Made by a program: the position numbers and the translations under genes. Below, in pieces: positions 17,988 through 26,806 of a DNA stretch of 56,311 nucleotides. Under the pieces are notes generated by a model, which had not been told where the DNA came from, did no database searches, and saw nothing but the letters and a program-made list of their open reading frames with translations. Within the stretch, counting starts at the first letter, position 1. Each line of letters opens with the position of its first letter. The stretch is taken from the NCBI GenBank assembly GCA_009786125.1, contig WQTU01000134.1:1-56311 (forward strand). Reading direction: 5' to 3'. This DNA comes from Spirochaetota bacterium (GTDB lineage: Bacteria; Spirochaetota; Spirochaetia; CADAEX01).

Positions 17988-18617
17988 TTGAATTTTAAAA
18001 AAATAACTTTTTTTTGCTTAATATTTTCTATTTTAACAATTAATATAAATGCGCAAATTGGCGACTTTGATTCTCATGGTTTTAATTATGCGCGCGGCGA
18101 CCAGATGTTTACAGTAAGAGCAGGTATTCTTTGGCCTCTTTTTTTTGCAACGCCCTTCTCTGCTCCTCCAGACCGCTCAGCCGGGATTCATTCTACAAAC
18201 CTTTCGATAGGCGGAGTCGGAGCGCTTGAATGGAGCTCCTATATAAACAGCAGAGTAACCCTTGGCGGCGAACTTAGCGGCATGTTTGCATTCAGCCCCA
18301 ATGGCAGAGTATTGTATATGATACCACTAACATTTAAGGCAGCCTATTGGTTTAGAAGATATCCTTTTGAATTTCCTATCCATTGCGGTGTTGGAGTAAG
18401 TTTAAACTCTATTGGAGGGGATTCTTTTTCCCTGGACTTTATTGTTAAGCCCGGAGCATCTGCTATATGGAATTTTAACCACGAATGGGCTTTTGGCTTT
18501 CATGCTGTATATTGGTGGATACCGCAAATATATACAGGCCGCGGACGTGTTCCGAGAGAACATACAATGTTTGGGAACTTTCTTGAGACAACATTTTCTG
18601 CCATGTTTAGGTTTTAG
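17988..18617 (+). CDS. Small outer-membrane beta-barrel-like protein
   Basis: 209 aa, started at TTG 17988 with GAGGT about 9 nt upstream. A signal peptide (1-22, ending NINAQ) is followed by alternating amphipathic strands rich in aromatic and Gly residues: FTVRAGILWPLFF, NLSIGGVGALEWSSY, VTLGGELSGMFAF, FKAAYWF, GASAIWNF, WAFGFHAVYWW. It ends in Phe (FSAMFRF), the usual outer-membrane insertion signal. The size fits an 8-stranded barrel of the OmpW/OmpA type; T. pallidum Tp0733 is a possible relative. It precedes a lipoprotein gene by 8 nt and probably forms an operon with it. Confidence 0.7.
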   Translation: MNFKKITFFCLIFSILTININAQIGDFDSHGFNYARGDQMFTVRAGILWPLFFATPFSAPPDRSAGIHSTNLSIGGVGALEWSSYINSRVTLGGELSGMFAFSPNGRVLYMIPLTFKAAYWFRRYPFEFPIHCGVGVSLNSIGGDSFSLDFIVKPGASAIWNFNHEWAFGFHAVYWWIPQIYTGRGRVPREHTMFGNFLETTFSAMFRF

Positions 18618-18625
18618 AGGGATTT

Positions 18626-19720
18626 ATGAAAATAAGATATATATTTTTAATATTTATTTTTTTTGTAATGTTTTCGTGCAATGAAAGTGACATGGGTATT
18701 TTTCACGGTCTTAGTGTTGAGGAAAGAATACCAGACGGCACTCTGCCCAGAAATTTAACTATTGGAAGTATGCTTCGCGCTGGAACTAATCTTTATATTG
18801 CAGCAGGTGATGTTTGGAGAAAAGCCGGTGCAGCAGATTGGGAAAGAATTCCTTCTCCCCTTGGTGGTGGATTTCACCTTTCTACAAGCATGGCGACCGA
18901 TGGTACAGATATATTCGCAGTATATTTTCACAGAAATACCGCAGAAACAGCTCTTTTTCGGCTTGATGCAGGGGATATATGGACTGAGATAAATATAGTC
19001 TCTGCTGTAGAAGGATCTATACAGGAAGTTAAAAGCGCAAATAATACAATATTTGTTTCAAGAAGGGTTTCTGCTAATGAAGGCAGATTATATTACCTTA
19101 ATGGAGCCGCTTTTAACCATATCAATATTCCCATGGTAGGCTCTTCATTTAATGTTATTCATGATGGGACGGATTTCTGGATATCCAATCGTAACAGAAT
19201 ATTTAGCGGAGCCGCCCCCGGCACTGTTTCAGACGCCCACTCATTGCACGGAAGAAACACAATTAGAGGGCTTGCTGCACATGGCGGTAATATATTTTTT
19301 ACTTATTGGGATGGCAGCAGAAGAAGTTATATAAGGTATATAACTTCTGCCGGTTCTCCTGGCACCTACTCTACGAGTCAGATTTTTATGTTAAACAATA
19401 TAAGATTTATAAATATATCTGGTTATTATTTTCTTCTTTGCGGCACAGGAGGCAGAGGGTATTTTCAAAGCGAACAGCAGTTTAACCCTAGCCCAGAACA
19501 TCTAATAAGAATAAACAGACCCAGAGGTAATACTCTGGTAGCTCGAAATTACAGCTCTGCTGTTGAATTACATACTGCCGCAATTCTCGACTTTTTTATT
19601 GATGGCACTGGTCCCGGCGGCAGTCCTATGCCTGATGACACTTTTTATGCACTTACTGCTACTAGAGGATTATGGAGAAATTTTGATACTGGCGGCGGCA
19701 GAGAATGGAGAAGAGAGTAA
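18626..19720 (+). CDS. Lipoprotein with beta-propeller-like repeats, unknown function
   Basis: 364 aa. The signal peptide ends MFSC (lipidated Cys about 18). The mature protein is beta-rich with recurring blocks of the form (T/A)(D/G)G(T/N)xIFxxY...(W/Y): LYIAAGDVW, TDIFAVYF, NTIFVSRR, TDFWISNRN, GNIFFTYWDG, DTFYALTATRGLW. This suggests a propeller of about 6-7 blades. No catalytic motif is seen. The gene follows the barrel protein by 8 nt (ribosome site AGAGGG) and ends 3 nt from the stop of the opposing phosphoribosyltransferase gene. A surface or periplasmic sensor/binding role is possible but unsupported. Confidence 0.7.
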   Translation: MKIRYIFLIFIFFVMFSCNESDMGIFHGLSVEERIPDGTLPRNLTIGSMLRAGTNLYIAAGDVWRKAGAADWERIPSPLGGGFHLSTSMATDGTDIFAVYFHRNTAETALFRLDAGDIWTEINIVSAVEGSIQEVKSANNTIFVSRRVSANEGRLYYLNGAAFNHINIPMVGSSFNVIHDGTDFWISNRNRIFSGAAPGTVSDAHSLHGRNTIRGLAAHGGNIFFTYWDGSRRSYIRYITSAGSPGTYSTSQIFMLNNIRFINISGYYFLLCGTGGRGYFQSEQQFNPSPEHLIRINRPRGNTLVARNYSSAVELHTAAILDFFIDGTGPGGSPMPDDTFYALTATRGLWRNFDTGGGREWRRE

Positions 19721-19723
19721 ATC

Positions 19724-20338
19724 CTAGAGATTCTCAAGAGCAGTAAATATATCTTTCAGCCCTGGATCTCCGCTGTAATAATACTCTTCAAGCTCTTCTT
19801 GCGTTAACCCCTGTAATTCGTGACTCATATAGTGGATCCAGACATCATCTTTTTCTTTATCTTCGATAGTGTGCTTAACACAAAAATAATCAGGATGTAT
19901 TGGCAAATTATTCGAATAATTTACAAAGTATTTATAATCATGTACTGCGACTTTTAAATCACTACGATTTATTCCTGCTGCCAAAATTATATTGCAAAGA
20001 TGATTTATGCTTCTCCCTGAATCAAATATCTCATCAACAAAAAGTATTTTATCACCTTTTTTAAGTTTTTCCGGAGGGATTGTCCAGCCGTCTATTTTTA
20101 TTTTTTTTGAGTTAGTCATTACATTTTTGTAAGAATGAGAAGTTACAGCAGCATATAAGACAGGTTTTTCGTTCTTCTGAACTATTTTAAAATATTCGCT
20201 TATAACATTTCCAACATATACCCCGCCGCGTAAAGATACATAAATTATGTCTGGTAAGAATCCATCTTTATATATTTTGTGAGCAAGTTTTATGGAATTA
20301 TTTCTTACTGTTGTATATGGCAAAAATAGTTTTTTCAT
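19724..20338 (-). CDS. Phosphoribosyltransferase-domain protein
   Basis: 204 aa with a type I PRTase fold. The PRPP-binding loop reads ILFVDEIFDSGRSI (consensus VDDVxDTGxT), near residue 100. IIYVSLRGGVYVG (about 32-44) is the early PPi loop. This resembles the xanthine/hypoxanthine-type PRTases used in purine salvage or archaeal-type Gpt enzymes. The C-terminal part carries an HYMSHE...EEYYYSGD stretch that I cannot assign. It is the last gene of the gap operon, 5 nt after htrA. Substrate cannot be told from sequence alone. Confidence 0.75.
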   Translation of the reverse strand: MKKLFLPYTTVRNNSIKLAHKIYKDGFLPDIIYVSLRGGVYVGNVISEYFKIVQKNEKPVLYAAVTSHSYKNVMTNSKKIKIDGWTIPPEKLKKGDKILFVDEIFDSGRSINHLCNIILAAGINRSDLKVAVHDYKYFVNYSNNLPIHPDYFCVKHTIEDKEKDDVWIHYMSHELQGLTQEELEEYYYSGDPGLKDIFTALENL

Positions 20339-20343
20339 TTTAT

Positions 20344-21741
20344 TTAGTTATATACAATCTCTTTGGTGCGGCTTATGCCATTTCTATAATATCTTATTAC
20401 ATTAAAACTTCTATTTTTGTTAATTTCTCTATAAAAATCTCTGGAATTTTCAATAGAAATACCATTAATCTCTGCTATTATATCGCCTGGAAAAAAATTT
20501 CCCAAAATAGCTCCTCTCTCAACAGATGTTATAATAACTCCTGAGTCACGCCCGCTTGAAGCAACACGCTCTCTGTTAATATTCATAACATTTATACCAG
20601 GCCAGTAAGCAATATTTTGCTGTATAAGAGCTTCATTTCTTTTCCTAAGCCCCAGCGTAACTTTTTTATTTAAGGTTTTTCCATCCCGAATAATTTTGAA
20701 ATCGCTTTGAGTTCCTTGTTTTGATTCTCCTACAGCAAATAATAAAGAATCAAGTGTAGGAATTTCTATTCCATTTATATTTTTTATAAAATCTCCGGGT
20801 AAAAGACCGCCGAGATCCGCAGGTCCATCCGGAATAACCTGGAAAATCATTACTCCCCTTATGCTGCTTAGCCCAAAAACCCTTCTTTCTGATTCAGGAA
20901 GCTCGCCCGCAATAACACCTATCCAGCCATATCTTACTTCGCCATAGTTTATTATGTCACTAATACTTCTTTTAATATTATTTACAGGTATTGCAAATCC
21001 AAGCCCCATACTGCCGCCTGTTGTAGTAGTAATCCAGCTGTTTATTCCAACAAGTTCTCCTTTTGTATTTACAAGAGCTCCTCCGGAATTTCCTGTATTT
21101 ATGGACGCATCTGTTTGTATAAAATCACTAATATTGCCGCCTGCGCTATTACGCCTGCCAAGCGCGCTTACAATGCCGGCAGTAACGCTTGAATCAAAAC
21201 CAAAAGGGCTTCCCACAGCAAGAACCCACTCGCCGATTCTTAACAAATCGGAATTCCCTTTTTCGACTACTCTTAAGAATTTACTGTCAGAATAAAAATA
21301 GATAACTGCTATATCTTTTCTCTCGTCAAAACCAACAGAAAATGCTTCTGCAGTTTCTCCGCCAAATAATTTAATTGATATGGTATTAGCATCTGATATA
21401 ACGTGTCTGTTGGTAACTGCATAAAACTTATTTCCAGTTTGCTTTACTATTACGCCGGAACCAAGACCTTCACTAAAAAAATTTCTTTTTTCTTCGAAAA
21501 TATTTCCAGGCGCCGGGGAAAATGGATTAAAAGAATAATCCCAGCCTTCCGGAGTTATGTGTGTTCTTTTATGTGTTATGTTTATATGAATAACAGAAGG
21601 CAATACTTTTTCCGCTGCTTCTGCAAAAGATATTGGCATTGAATTATTTTCAACAATAATTTTTTCTTTAATTACTATAGATGTGCAGGAAAAAGATAAA
21701 AGCAAAAAACCAGCAAGAAGACAAAAAACATTTTTTTTCAT
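20344..21741 (-). CDS. htrA: HtrA/Deg-family periplasmic serine protease, lipoprotein
   Basis: 465 aa. The signal peptide ends LSFSC, so the protease appears lipid-anchored, unlike classical soluble DegP. The trypsin-like domain has the triad His in VTNRHVI (about 113), Asp in DERKDIAVI (about 143) and Ser in TGNSGGAL (about 219). Two PDZ domains follow (about 265-360, starting YGWIGVIAGEL, and 375-465, GVIITSVERGAILGNFFPGD). It would degrade or refold misfolded envelope proteins. It sits 19 nt after map and 5 nt before the PRTase gene. Confidence 0.93.
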   Translation of the reverse strand: MKKNVFCLLAGFLLLSFSCTSIVIKEKIIVENNSMPISFAEAAEKVLPSVIHINITHKRTHITPEGWDYSFNPFSPAPGNIFEEKRNFFSEGLGSGVIVKQTGNKFYAVTNRHVISDANTISIKLFGGETAEAFSVGFDERKDIAVIYFYSDSKFLRVVEKGNSDLLRIGEWVLAVGSPFGFDSSVTAGIVSALGRRNSAGGNISDFIQTDASINTGNSGGALVNTKGELVGINSWITTTTGGSMGLGFAIPVNNIKRSISDIINYGEVRYGWIGVIAGELPESERRVFGLSSIRGVMIFQVIPDGPADLGGLLPGDFIKNINGIEIPTLDSLLFAVGESKQGTQSDFKIIRDGKTLNKKVTLGLRKRNEALIQQNIAYWPGINVMNINRERVASSGRDSGVIITSVERGAILGNFFPGDIIAEINGISIENSRDFYREINKNRSFNVIRYYRNGISRTKEIVYN

Positions 21742-21760
21742 CTCATATCTCCTTAGAAAA

Positions 21761-22510
21761 TTATAAACAAGTCAATATTTCAGCTTTGTCTTCAAGTATG
21801 GCAACTGTATGTTCAAAGTGGGCAGAATAAGAGTTATCTGCTGTTTTAACAGTCCACTTGTCGTCAAGAATATATATATCATCTCCGCCGGCATTTATCA
21901 TTGGTTCAATTGCAATAACCATTCCGGGTTTTAGCCTTGGATTTGATCCGCTTCCAATATAATTTGGTATTTGAGGTTCTTCATGAAGGTTAAACCCCAC
22001 TCCATGTCCGCAAAACTCTCTTACAACTCCAAAATTATATTTTTTTGCATGAAAAAACACAGCTTTGGAAATATCAGAAACCCTGTTTCCGGCAGCAGCC
22101 ATTTCAATGCCTTTATAAAGACACTCCTCAGTTACTTTAATTAATAGCATATTTCCTTCAGAAATTTTTCCGCAAGGAAGTGTAATTGCCGAATCACTTA
22201 TATAACCATCAAGATTAACCCCAAGGTCAAGACTTACAATATCCCCATCGGTTAGAATACGCGAAGAAGGTATACCGTGGATCACTTCGTCATTTAAAGA
22301 TATGCATATACTGGCAGGATACCCCATATACCCTTTAAAAGCAGGCTTTGCTTTGCATTTGTTTATATAATTATATGTAATATCATCAATATCTTTGGTA
22401 GTTATTCCTGGTTTTATCTGCTCTTTTATTATTTCAAATGTTTCTGCGAGAATTTTTCCTGATGAACGGATTTTTTCTATATCTTTTTTGTTTTTTAATT
22501 TTAACATCAA
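21761..22510 (-). CDS. map: Methionine aminopeptidase, type I
   Basis: Removes the initiator Met from nascent proteins. 249 aa, typical for the bacterial enzyme. Metal ligands are visible: Asp in SLDLGV and DGYISDSA, His in CGHGVGFNLHEEP, Glu in AIEPMIN and Glu in HFEHTVAI. It starts at ATG 22510 (MMLKLKNKKDIEKIRSSG) and lies between the TPR protein (37 nt) and htrA (19 nt) in the gap operon. Confidence 0.95.
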   Translation of the reverse strand: MMLKLKNKKDIEKIRSSGKILAETFEIIKEQIKPGITTKDIDDITYNYINKCKAKPAFKGYMGYPASICISLNDEVIHGIPSSRILTDGDIVSLDLGVNLDGYISDSAITLPCGKISEGNMLLIKVTEECLYKGIEMAAAGNRVSDISKAVFFHAKKYNFGVVREFCGHGVGFNLHEEPQIPNYIGSGSNPRLKPGMVIAIEPMINAGGDDIYILDDKWTVKTADNSYSAHFEHTVAILEDKAEILTCL

Positions 22511-22547
22511 GTAAATTCAGTATAATACTAATAAAGATGCTGTTCAA

Positions 22548-24194
22548 CTATCTTGATCTATAATAATTTTGAAGAAAAAAAGATATTATTGAGCTGCGCC
22601 CTATCTCCAATGCTCTGTTAAGAAAAAACTCTCCTTGCCTATAGTTTCTGTTCATAGTTAGTGCTAATGAAAGCATTAAATATACGTCAGCAAGATCATC
22701 GTTGTTTATATGCACATTATTTCTAAGAGATTTATTAACAATAGCCTCAAAAAAGGTTGCTGCCTGTCTGAAATTTAATTTTAAAAACTCTATTATTCCT
22801 ATATTATATAATCCTTGCCAATTCCCGGTAAGATTGTAATATTGGTGAAATAATATTAAAGCATTGTCATATTCTCTTTGGGAAAAGTATGCAAGAGCAT
22901 TAAAAAAAATCGCCCAGGGTCTGTCTATATTATCCAGCCTGGATGTAAATAAAAATATTTCAGTAAATCTCCCCATTCTGTAGAGTTCTCTTAAAAAAAA
23001 GATTTTAAATTCTTCTGTCATGCTGCCTTCCGCAAAAAACTCCCAGAACTCGGCAATATACCTGCTCTGATTTCTTCTTGCTTCCATGCTGCCATAATGC
23101 TGATCTTTTAAGAGCGACAAAAATGCAAGTTCTCTTTCGTTTTGAAAAATATTAAGCGCTGCCTCTGTATAAAAACTTCTGGCGCCGGTGACCATATTAA
23201 TCCAATCTTTATTTACATAAGGTATCCATGAAAAATTTCTGTCATTAGATATTATAGCAGCGTAGAGCTCATAAGCTTCATTGTAGCTGCCTGTTTGAAT
23301 AAGGGTATCTGCCAAAAGCAATAATATTCCTGTATCCCTTATTTCTCTTTCTCTCTCTCTTTTATACAGTTTATAAAAGAAATCCCTTGCTCTGGAAAAA
23401 TTTTTATTGTCATAAAAAATCAAGCCGGCAAGTTCGTTATCTATTTGATTTTTATAGACACTGTTCTCTAAAACAGCTAAAGCTTTTTTATAATCACCGG
23501 TTAACAAAATGGACAAAAGATAGTTATTAAGCACTACAGGTTTTCCGGACAGATTATACAATTGTTCATATAATGCCATGTCCATATTGCCTTTAATTAT
23601 ACTTCTTATATTATCATTTTCGATTAAATAGAGAATATCCCGGTTTCTTGTGTATTTATATTTGATTGCGTATATAACGTAAGAAAAGCTTTCGGGAATG
23701 GTCATTCTTCTGTTATTGGTAATTAAAGCAAATACTCTTGAAAAATTACCATTTTTTAATAAAGAGTATACATGTAAAGTAAAAATATCTTCGTCTCTCC
23801 TGAATCTATTAAATGCTCTCTCAGAAAAGAAGACAAAACTCTGATAATTGCCTGTCCTCTTTGCAATAAAATTTGCTCTTTTTAGTATCCTCATATAATC
23901 CATTTTTGTTAACGCAAAAGGCAGCGCATTTCTTAATGTAGTTTCTGCTGTATCATAAGCATTTCTTGCAATGTTGATGTCGCACAAAGCCAATAGCTGG
24001 TTAAACTGTCTTCTTTGAGTTGTATTATGAACAATTAACGCAACTATTGATGAGAAAACAATTAAATTAAGGATAATCAGTATTATAACAGTGTTTTTAG
24101 ACCAGATATTTGGTTTTTTTAATTTTTGAAATAAATTTTTGCTGCTAATGTATAATGATTTTAGGTTTTCAAACCAGATACCGATTTTTTTCAT
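22548..24194 (-). CDS. Membrane-anchored TPR protein
   Basis: 548 aa. One N-terminal transmembrane helix (about 33-55, TVIILIILNLIVFSSIVALIV), then about 480 residues of degenerate tetratricopeptide repeats from about 75 to the end, with blocks such as YDNALILFHQYYNLTGNWQGLYNIG and YRQGEFFLNRALEIG. There are no enzyme motifs. The topology places the repeats in the periplasm. Its start overlaps nusB by 4 nt (ATGA-type coupling). It is probably a scaffold in envelope assembly; the partner is unknown. Confidence 0.75.
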   Translation of the reverse strand: MKKIGIWFENLKSLYISSKNLFQKLKKPNIWSKNTVIILIILNLIVFSSIVALIVHNTTQRRQFNQLLALCDINIARNAYDTAETTLRNALPFALTKMDYMRILKRANFIAKRTGNYQSFVFFSERAFNRFRRDEDIFTLHVYSLLKNGNFSRVFALITNNRRMTIPESFSYVIYAIKYKYTRNRDILYLIENDNIRSIIKGNMDMALYEQLYNLSGKPVVLNNYLLSILLTGDYKKALAVLENSVYKNQIDNELAGLIFYDNKNFSRARDFFYKLYKREREREIRDTGILLLLADTLIQTGSYNEAYELYAAIISNDRNFSWIPYVNKDWINMVTGARSFYTEAALNIFQNERELAFLSLLKDQHYGSMEARRNQSRYIAEFWEFFAEGSMTEEFKIFFLRELYRMGRFTEIFLFTSRLDNIDRPWAIFFNALAYFSQREYDNALILFHQYYNLTGNWQGLYNIGIIEFLKLNFRQAATFFEAIVNKSLRNNVHINNDDLADVYLMLSLALTMNRNYRQGEFFLNRALEIGRSSIISFFLQNYYRSR

Positions 24195-24604
24195 TTGGCG
24201 ACTATTTCTTTATAGATACTGTCAAGAACTCCATTAATAAAACGGTATGAGTCGTCTGAGCTAAACTCTTTTGAAATATCTATTGCTTCATCAATTATAA
24301 TATTCCCCGCAATATCTTTCTGATAGATTAAAGAATAAGTGCTTAACCTTAAAATAGCAAGATCTACTTTTGCAATTCTCTTGAAGTCCCAATTAGTAAT
24401 ATGCTTTTTAATTTTTTTGTCAATTTCAACTATATTTTTTATAGTGCCATTAATAATCAGTTTTGCAAAAAGTATTGAGTCTTCATTTATCTCTTTACTA
24501 TTCGCCCAGCTAAAGTCTATTAGATCACTTATTTTATTGTCATTAAAGTCCCAGCTAAATATGACCTGAAAAGCAATTACTCGTCCTTTGCGGCGCGCCC
24601 CCAT
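24191..24604 (-). CDS. nusB: Transcription antitermination factor NusB
   Basis: NusB with NusE (S10) binds boxA RNA in rRNA leaders to allow antitermination. 137 aa is the usual length. The all-helical pattern starts ARRKGRVIAFQVIFSWD. The C-terminal signature is intact: RIAKVDLAILRLSTYSL and IIDEAIDISKEFSSDDSYRFINGVLD. The gene lies between the parvulin gene and the TPR gene. Confidence 0.95.
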   Translation of the reverse strand: MGARRKGRVIAFQVIFSWDFNDNKISDLIDFSWANSKEINEDSILFAKLIINGTIKNIVEIDKKIKKHITNWDFKRIAKVDLAILRLSTYSLIYQKDIAGNIIIDEAIDISKEFSSDDSYRFINGVLDSIYKEIVAK

Positions 24605-24625
24605 AAATTCCTTGTGGCTCTAATG

Positions 24626-25669
24626 TTATAAAAATATTCTTACATCTGCTTCTTCTCTTAGTTGTTGTACAAGTTCTTCCACAGATCGCCTGAATACTTC
24701 GGCTTGTCTCATTTCCATTAAATTTTCTTCAATTAAATCTCTTACTGTTATATTAACATCCGGATTAATCCTGTCGGTAAGAGCAAGAATTCTAGGTTCA
24801 ATTACCTCATTCATCCTGACAATATGAAAACCAACATTTGATCTTATTATTCCGCTAATTTGACCTTGGCGTAATTCAAAAACATTATTAAAAAACTCTT
24901 CTCCATGAATTCTTCTTTGCTGTACATCATTAATTCTTAGAAATCCGAAATTTCCTCCATTATATTTTGTTCTTGTGTCATCTGAGTTAATTACAATTTG
25001 GTCAAAAGTTCTGGCTCCGGTTCTAAGGTCTCTTTCATACGAAAGAGCTCTTTCTCTTGCTAAATTATGCTGTTCTGCTGTAAGCATTCTTGTGTCTACA
25101 AGAATATGATCAAACCTTACGGTTTTTGGTATCAAAAACCGTCCTGTATTTTCATGATAAAACCTTGTTATTTCACTATCTGTTAAGGAAGGCACATTTG
25201 AAAAATTTGCACTTTTAGCTCTGCGAACAAATTCCCGAAGCTGCATTGCATCTCTGGTTCTTTCAAGATACGTTGCCCAAGGGACACCTGTTTCACGGCT
25301 TACAATTTCCTGAACCTGTTCATTGGTTAATCCGGCTGCAGCCGGTCCAAGCTGCGCTTCGATCTGCCTTCTCGTTGAAGTCATTATTGCGGAATCAGTA
25401 ATTCGAATCCTTGCCCTTTCAGCTCCCTGCTTAAGAAGTATTTCCCCAATCATCATCTCAAGCACTTCCATCTCTGTCGGCTGTCTGCTGCCGGGAGGTA
25501 TTGTTTGCCTGATCATTGTTAGAGTCCGGTCAAGTTCTCCTCTGGTAATCGCCGCAGATTCTGTTAGATTTACTGAAGCAACTCGCCGACCCCGATCAAT
25601 AACTTCCTGAGAAAAAATATTCCAGGGAAATATTACTGCAAAAAGAATTAAAAACAGATATTTTTTCAT
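24626..25669 (-). CDS. Periplasmic parvulin-type peptidyl-prolyl isomerase (SurA/PrsA-like)
   Basis: 347 aa. The signal peptide (1-20) ends NIFSQ. A SurA-like N-terminal chaperone region (about 35-165) has RGELDRTLTMIRQ and PTEMEVLEMMIGEILLKQGAE. The rotamase domain (about 180-290) carries VRFDHILVD, YNGGNFGFLRINDV, LRQGQISGIIRSNVGFHIVRM. It should help fold outer-membrane and periplasmic proteins. It is next to secG (3-nt gap), so the operon pairs export with folding. Which of SurA or PrsA it serves as cannot be told. Confidence 0.9.
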   Translation of the reverse strand: MKKYLFLILFAVIFPWNIFSQEVIDRGRRVASVNLTESAAITRGELDRTLTMIRQTIPPGSRQPTEMEVLEMMIGEILLKQGAERARIRITDSAIMTSTRRQIEAQLGPAAAGLTNEQVQEIVSRETGVPWATYLERTRDAMQLREFVRRAKSANFSNVPSLTDSEITRFYHENTGRFLIPKTVRFDHILVDTRMLTAEQHNLARERALSYERDLRTGARTFDQIVINSDDTRTKYNGGNFGFLRINDVQQRRIHGEEFFNNVFELRQGQISGIIRSNVGFHIVRMNEVIEPRILALTDRINPDVNITVRDLIEENLMEMRQAEVFRRSVEELVQQLREEADVRIFL

Positions 25670-25672
25670 CTC

Positions 25673-26017
25673 TTATTCTTCTATCCTATCTATTGTCGTT
25701 GTTCCCGGTGCGTTCCACCATTCAATAATTTCAGCCCTTTCTGAAGTTTGTCTGTGCAAAGTCCCCAAAATATCGCCTCCGTCCGTTGCTCGGTTAACCC
25801 ATGTAAGTCCAAGAGCACAAATAAAAAAAGTAGCCGCAAGAATCGTAGTAAATTTGGTAAGAACATTACCTGATCTTGAGCCAAAAGGGGTAGAACTTCC
25901 GCCTCCAAAAATACCGCCTAATCCCTCACCTTGATCATCTTGTACAAGTACCATTAGAACTAACAAGAAGCACCCAACTATAAAAATCACAAGAAGCAAG
26001 ATAGAAAGTATTGCCAT
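25673..26017 (-). CDS. secG: Preprotein translocase subunit SecG
   Basis: 114 aa with two transmembrane helices (about 3-25 and 57-77). Between them is the conserved loop VLVQDDQGEGLGGIFGGGSSTPFGSRSG-type (here split into VLVQDDQGEGLGG and SSTPFGSRSGNVLTK). A longer than usual acidic/Trp-containing C-terminal tail follows. SecG stimulates SecYE-driven export. Spacing is 17 nt from tpiA and 3 nt to the parvulin gene. The tpiA-secG adjacency is widespread in bacteria. Confidence 0.93.
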   Translation of the reverse strand: MAILSILLLVIFIVGCFLLVLMVLVQDDQGEGLGGIFGGGSSTPFGSRSGNVLTKFTTILAATFFICALGLTWVNRATDGGDILGTLHRQTSERAEIIEWWNAPGTTTIDRIEE

Positions 26018-26034
26018 TTAATTCACCTCTAAAT

Positions 26035-26793
26035 TTATTTTACACTATTTATTATAGCCAAAAACTGTTCAGCTTTCAAAGAAGCTCCGCCTACAAGAGC
26101 TCCGTCAATATTTTCCATTGCCAGCAAAGCTCCTGCATTTTCCGGTTTTACCGAACCGCCATACTGAATAACCATTTTCTGAGCAAGTTCTTTCGAGTAA
26201 AGCTTTTCCAGCAATTCTCTTATAATTTTATGCACATCATCAGCATCTTTTTCTGTTGCTGTTTTTCCTGTACCTATTGCCCATACCGGTTCATAAGCAA
26301 TAGTAACAAATGAAAGTTCTTTTTCTGTAACATCTTTTAAACCGTTTATAACCTGATTTGTTACAACTTCAAAAGCTTTTCCAGCTTCTCTTTCTTCAAG
26401 AGTTTCTCCAACACAGAAAATTACATTCATTTTTTCTTTTATCGCAAGAAGAATTTTTGAATTTATTAGAGCATCTGTTTCTCCATACAAAATTCTCCTT
26501 TCGGAATGACCAATGATTACTACACTAACTCCTACATCTTTAAGCATATCTATTGAGACTTCGCCTGTATGCGCACCGGATTTTTCATTAGCCATATTCT
26601 GTGCGCCAAGTATTACATTTGTTCCTTTAACAATTTTTTTGACTTCGGAAAGTGCAACAAATGGCGGCGCTATCATAACTTTACATTTAGCTTCTTTTGC
26701 GCCTTCTACAATTTCTTCTGCAAGAGAAACAGCTTCTGCTGTTAGTTTATTCATTTTCCAGTTACCAGCAATATATTTCTTTCTGGTTGCCAT
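26035..26793 (-). CDS. tpiA: Triosephosphate isomerase
   Basis: Interconverts dihydroxyacetone phosphate and glyceraldehyde-3-phosphate. Motifs: GNWKMNK (catalytic Lys), IGHSERR (His), AYEPVWAIGTGKTA (Glu and mobile loop), GGSVKPEN and GALVGGASL (phosphate site). I chose ATG 26793, which gives 252 aa and has GGAG 7 nt upstream. The longer reading from TTG 26805 would use that GGAG as coding sequence. It is the third gene of the glycolytic block, 13 nt after pgk. Confidence 0.96.
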   Translation of the reverse strand: MATRKKYIAGNWKMNKLTAEAVSLAEEIVEGAKEAKCKVMIAPPFVALSEVKKIVKGTNVILGAQNMANEKSGAHTGEVSIDMLKDVGVSVVIIGHSERRILYGETDALINSKILLAIKEKMNVIFCVGETLEEREAGKAFEVVTNQVINGLKDVTEKELSFVTIAYEPVWAIGTGKTATEKDADDVHKIIRELLEKLYSKELAQKMVIQYGGSVKPENAGALLAMENIDGALVGGASLKAEQFLAIINSVK

Positions 26794-26806
26794 TGTTTTC
26801 TCCAAA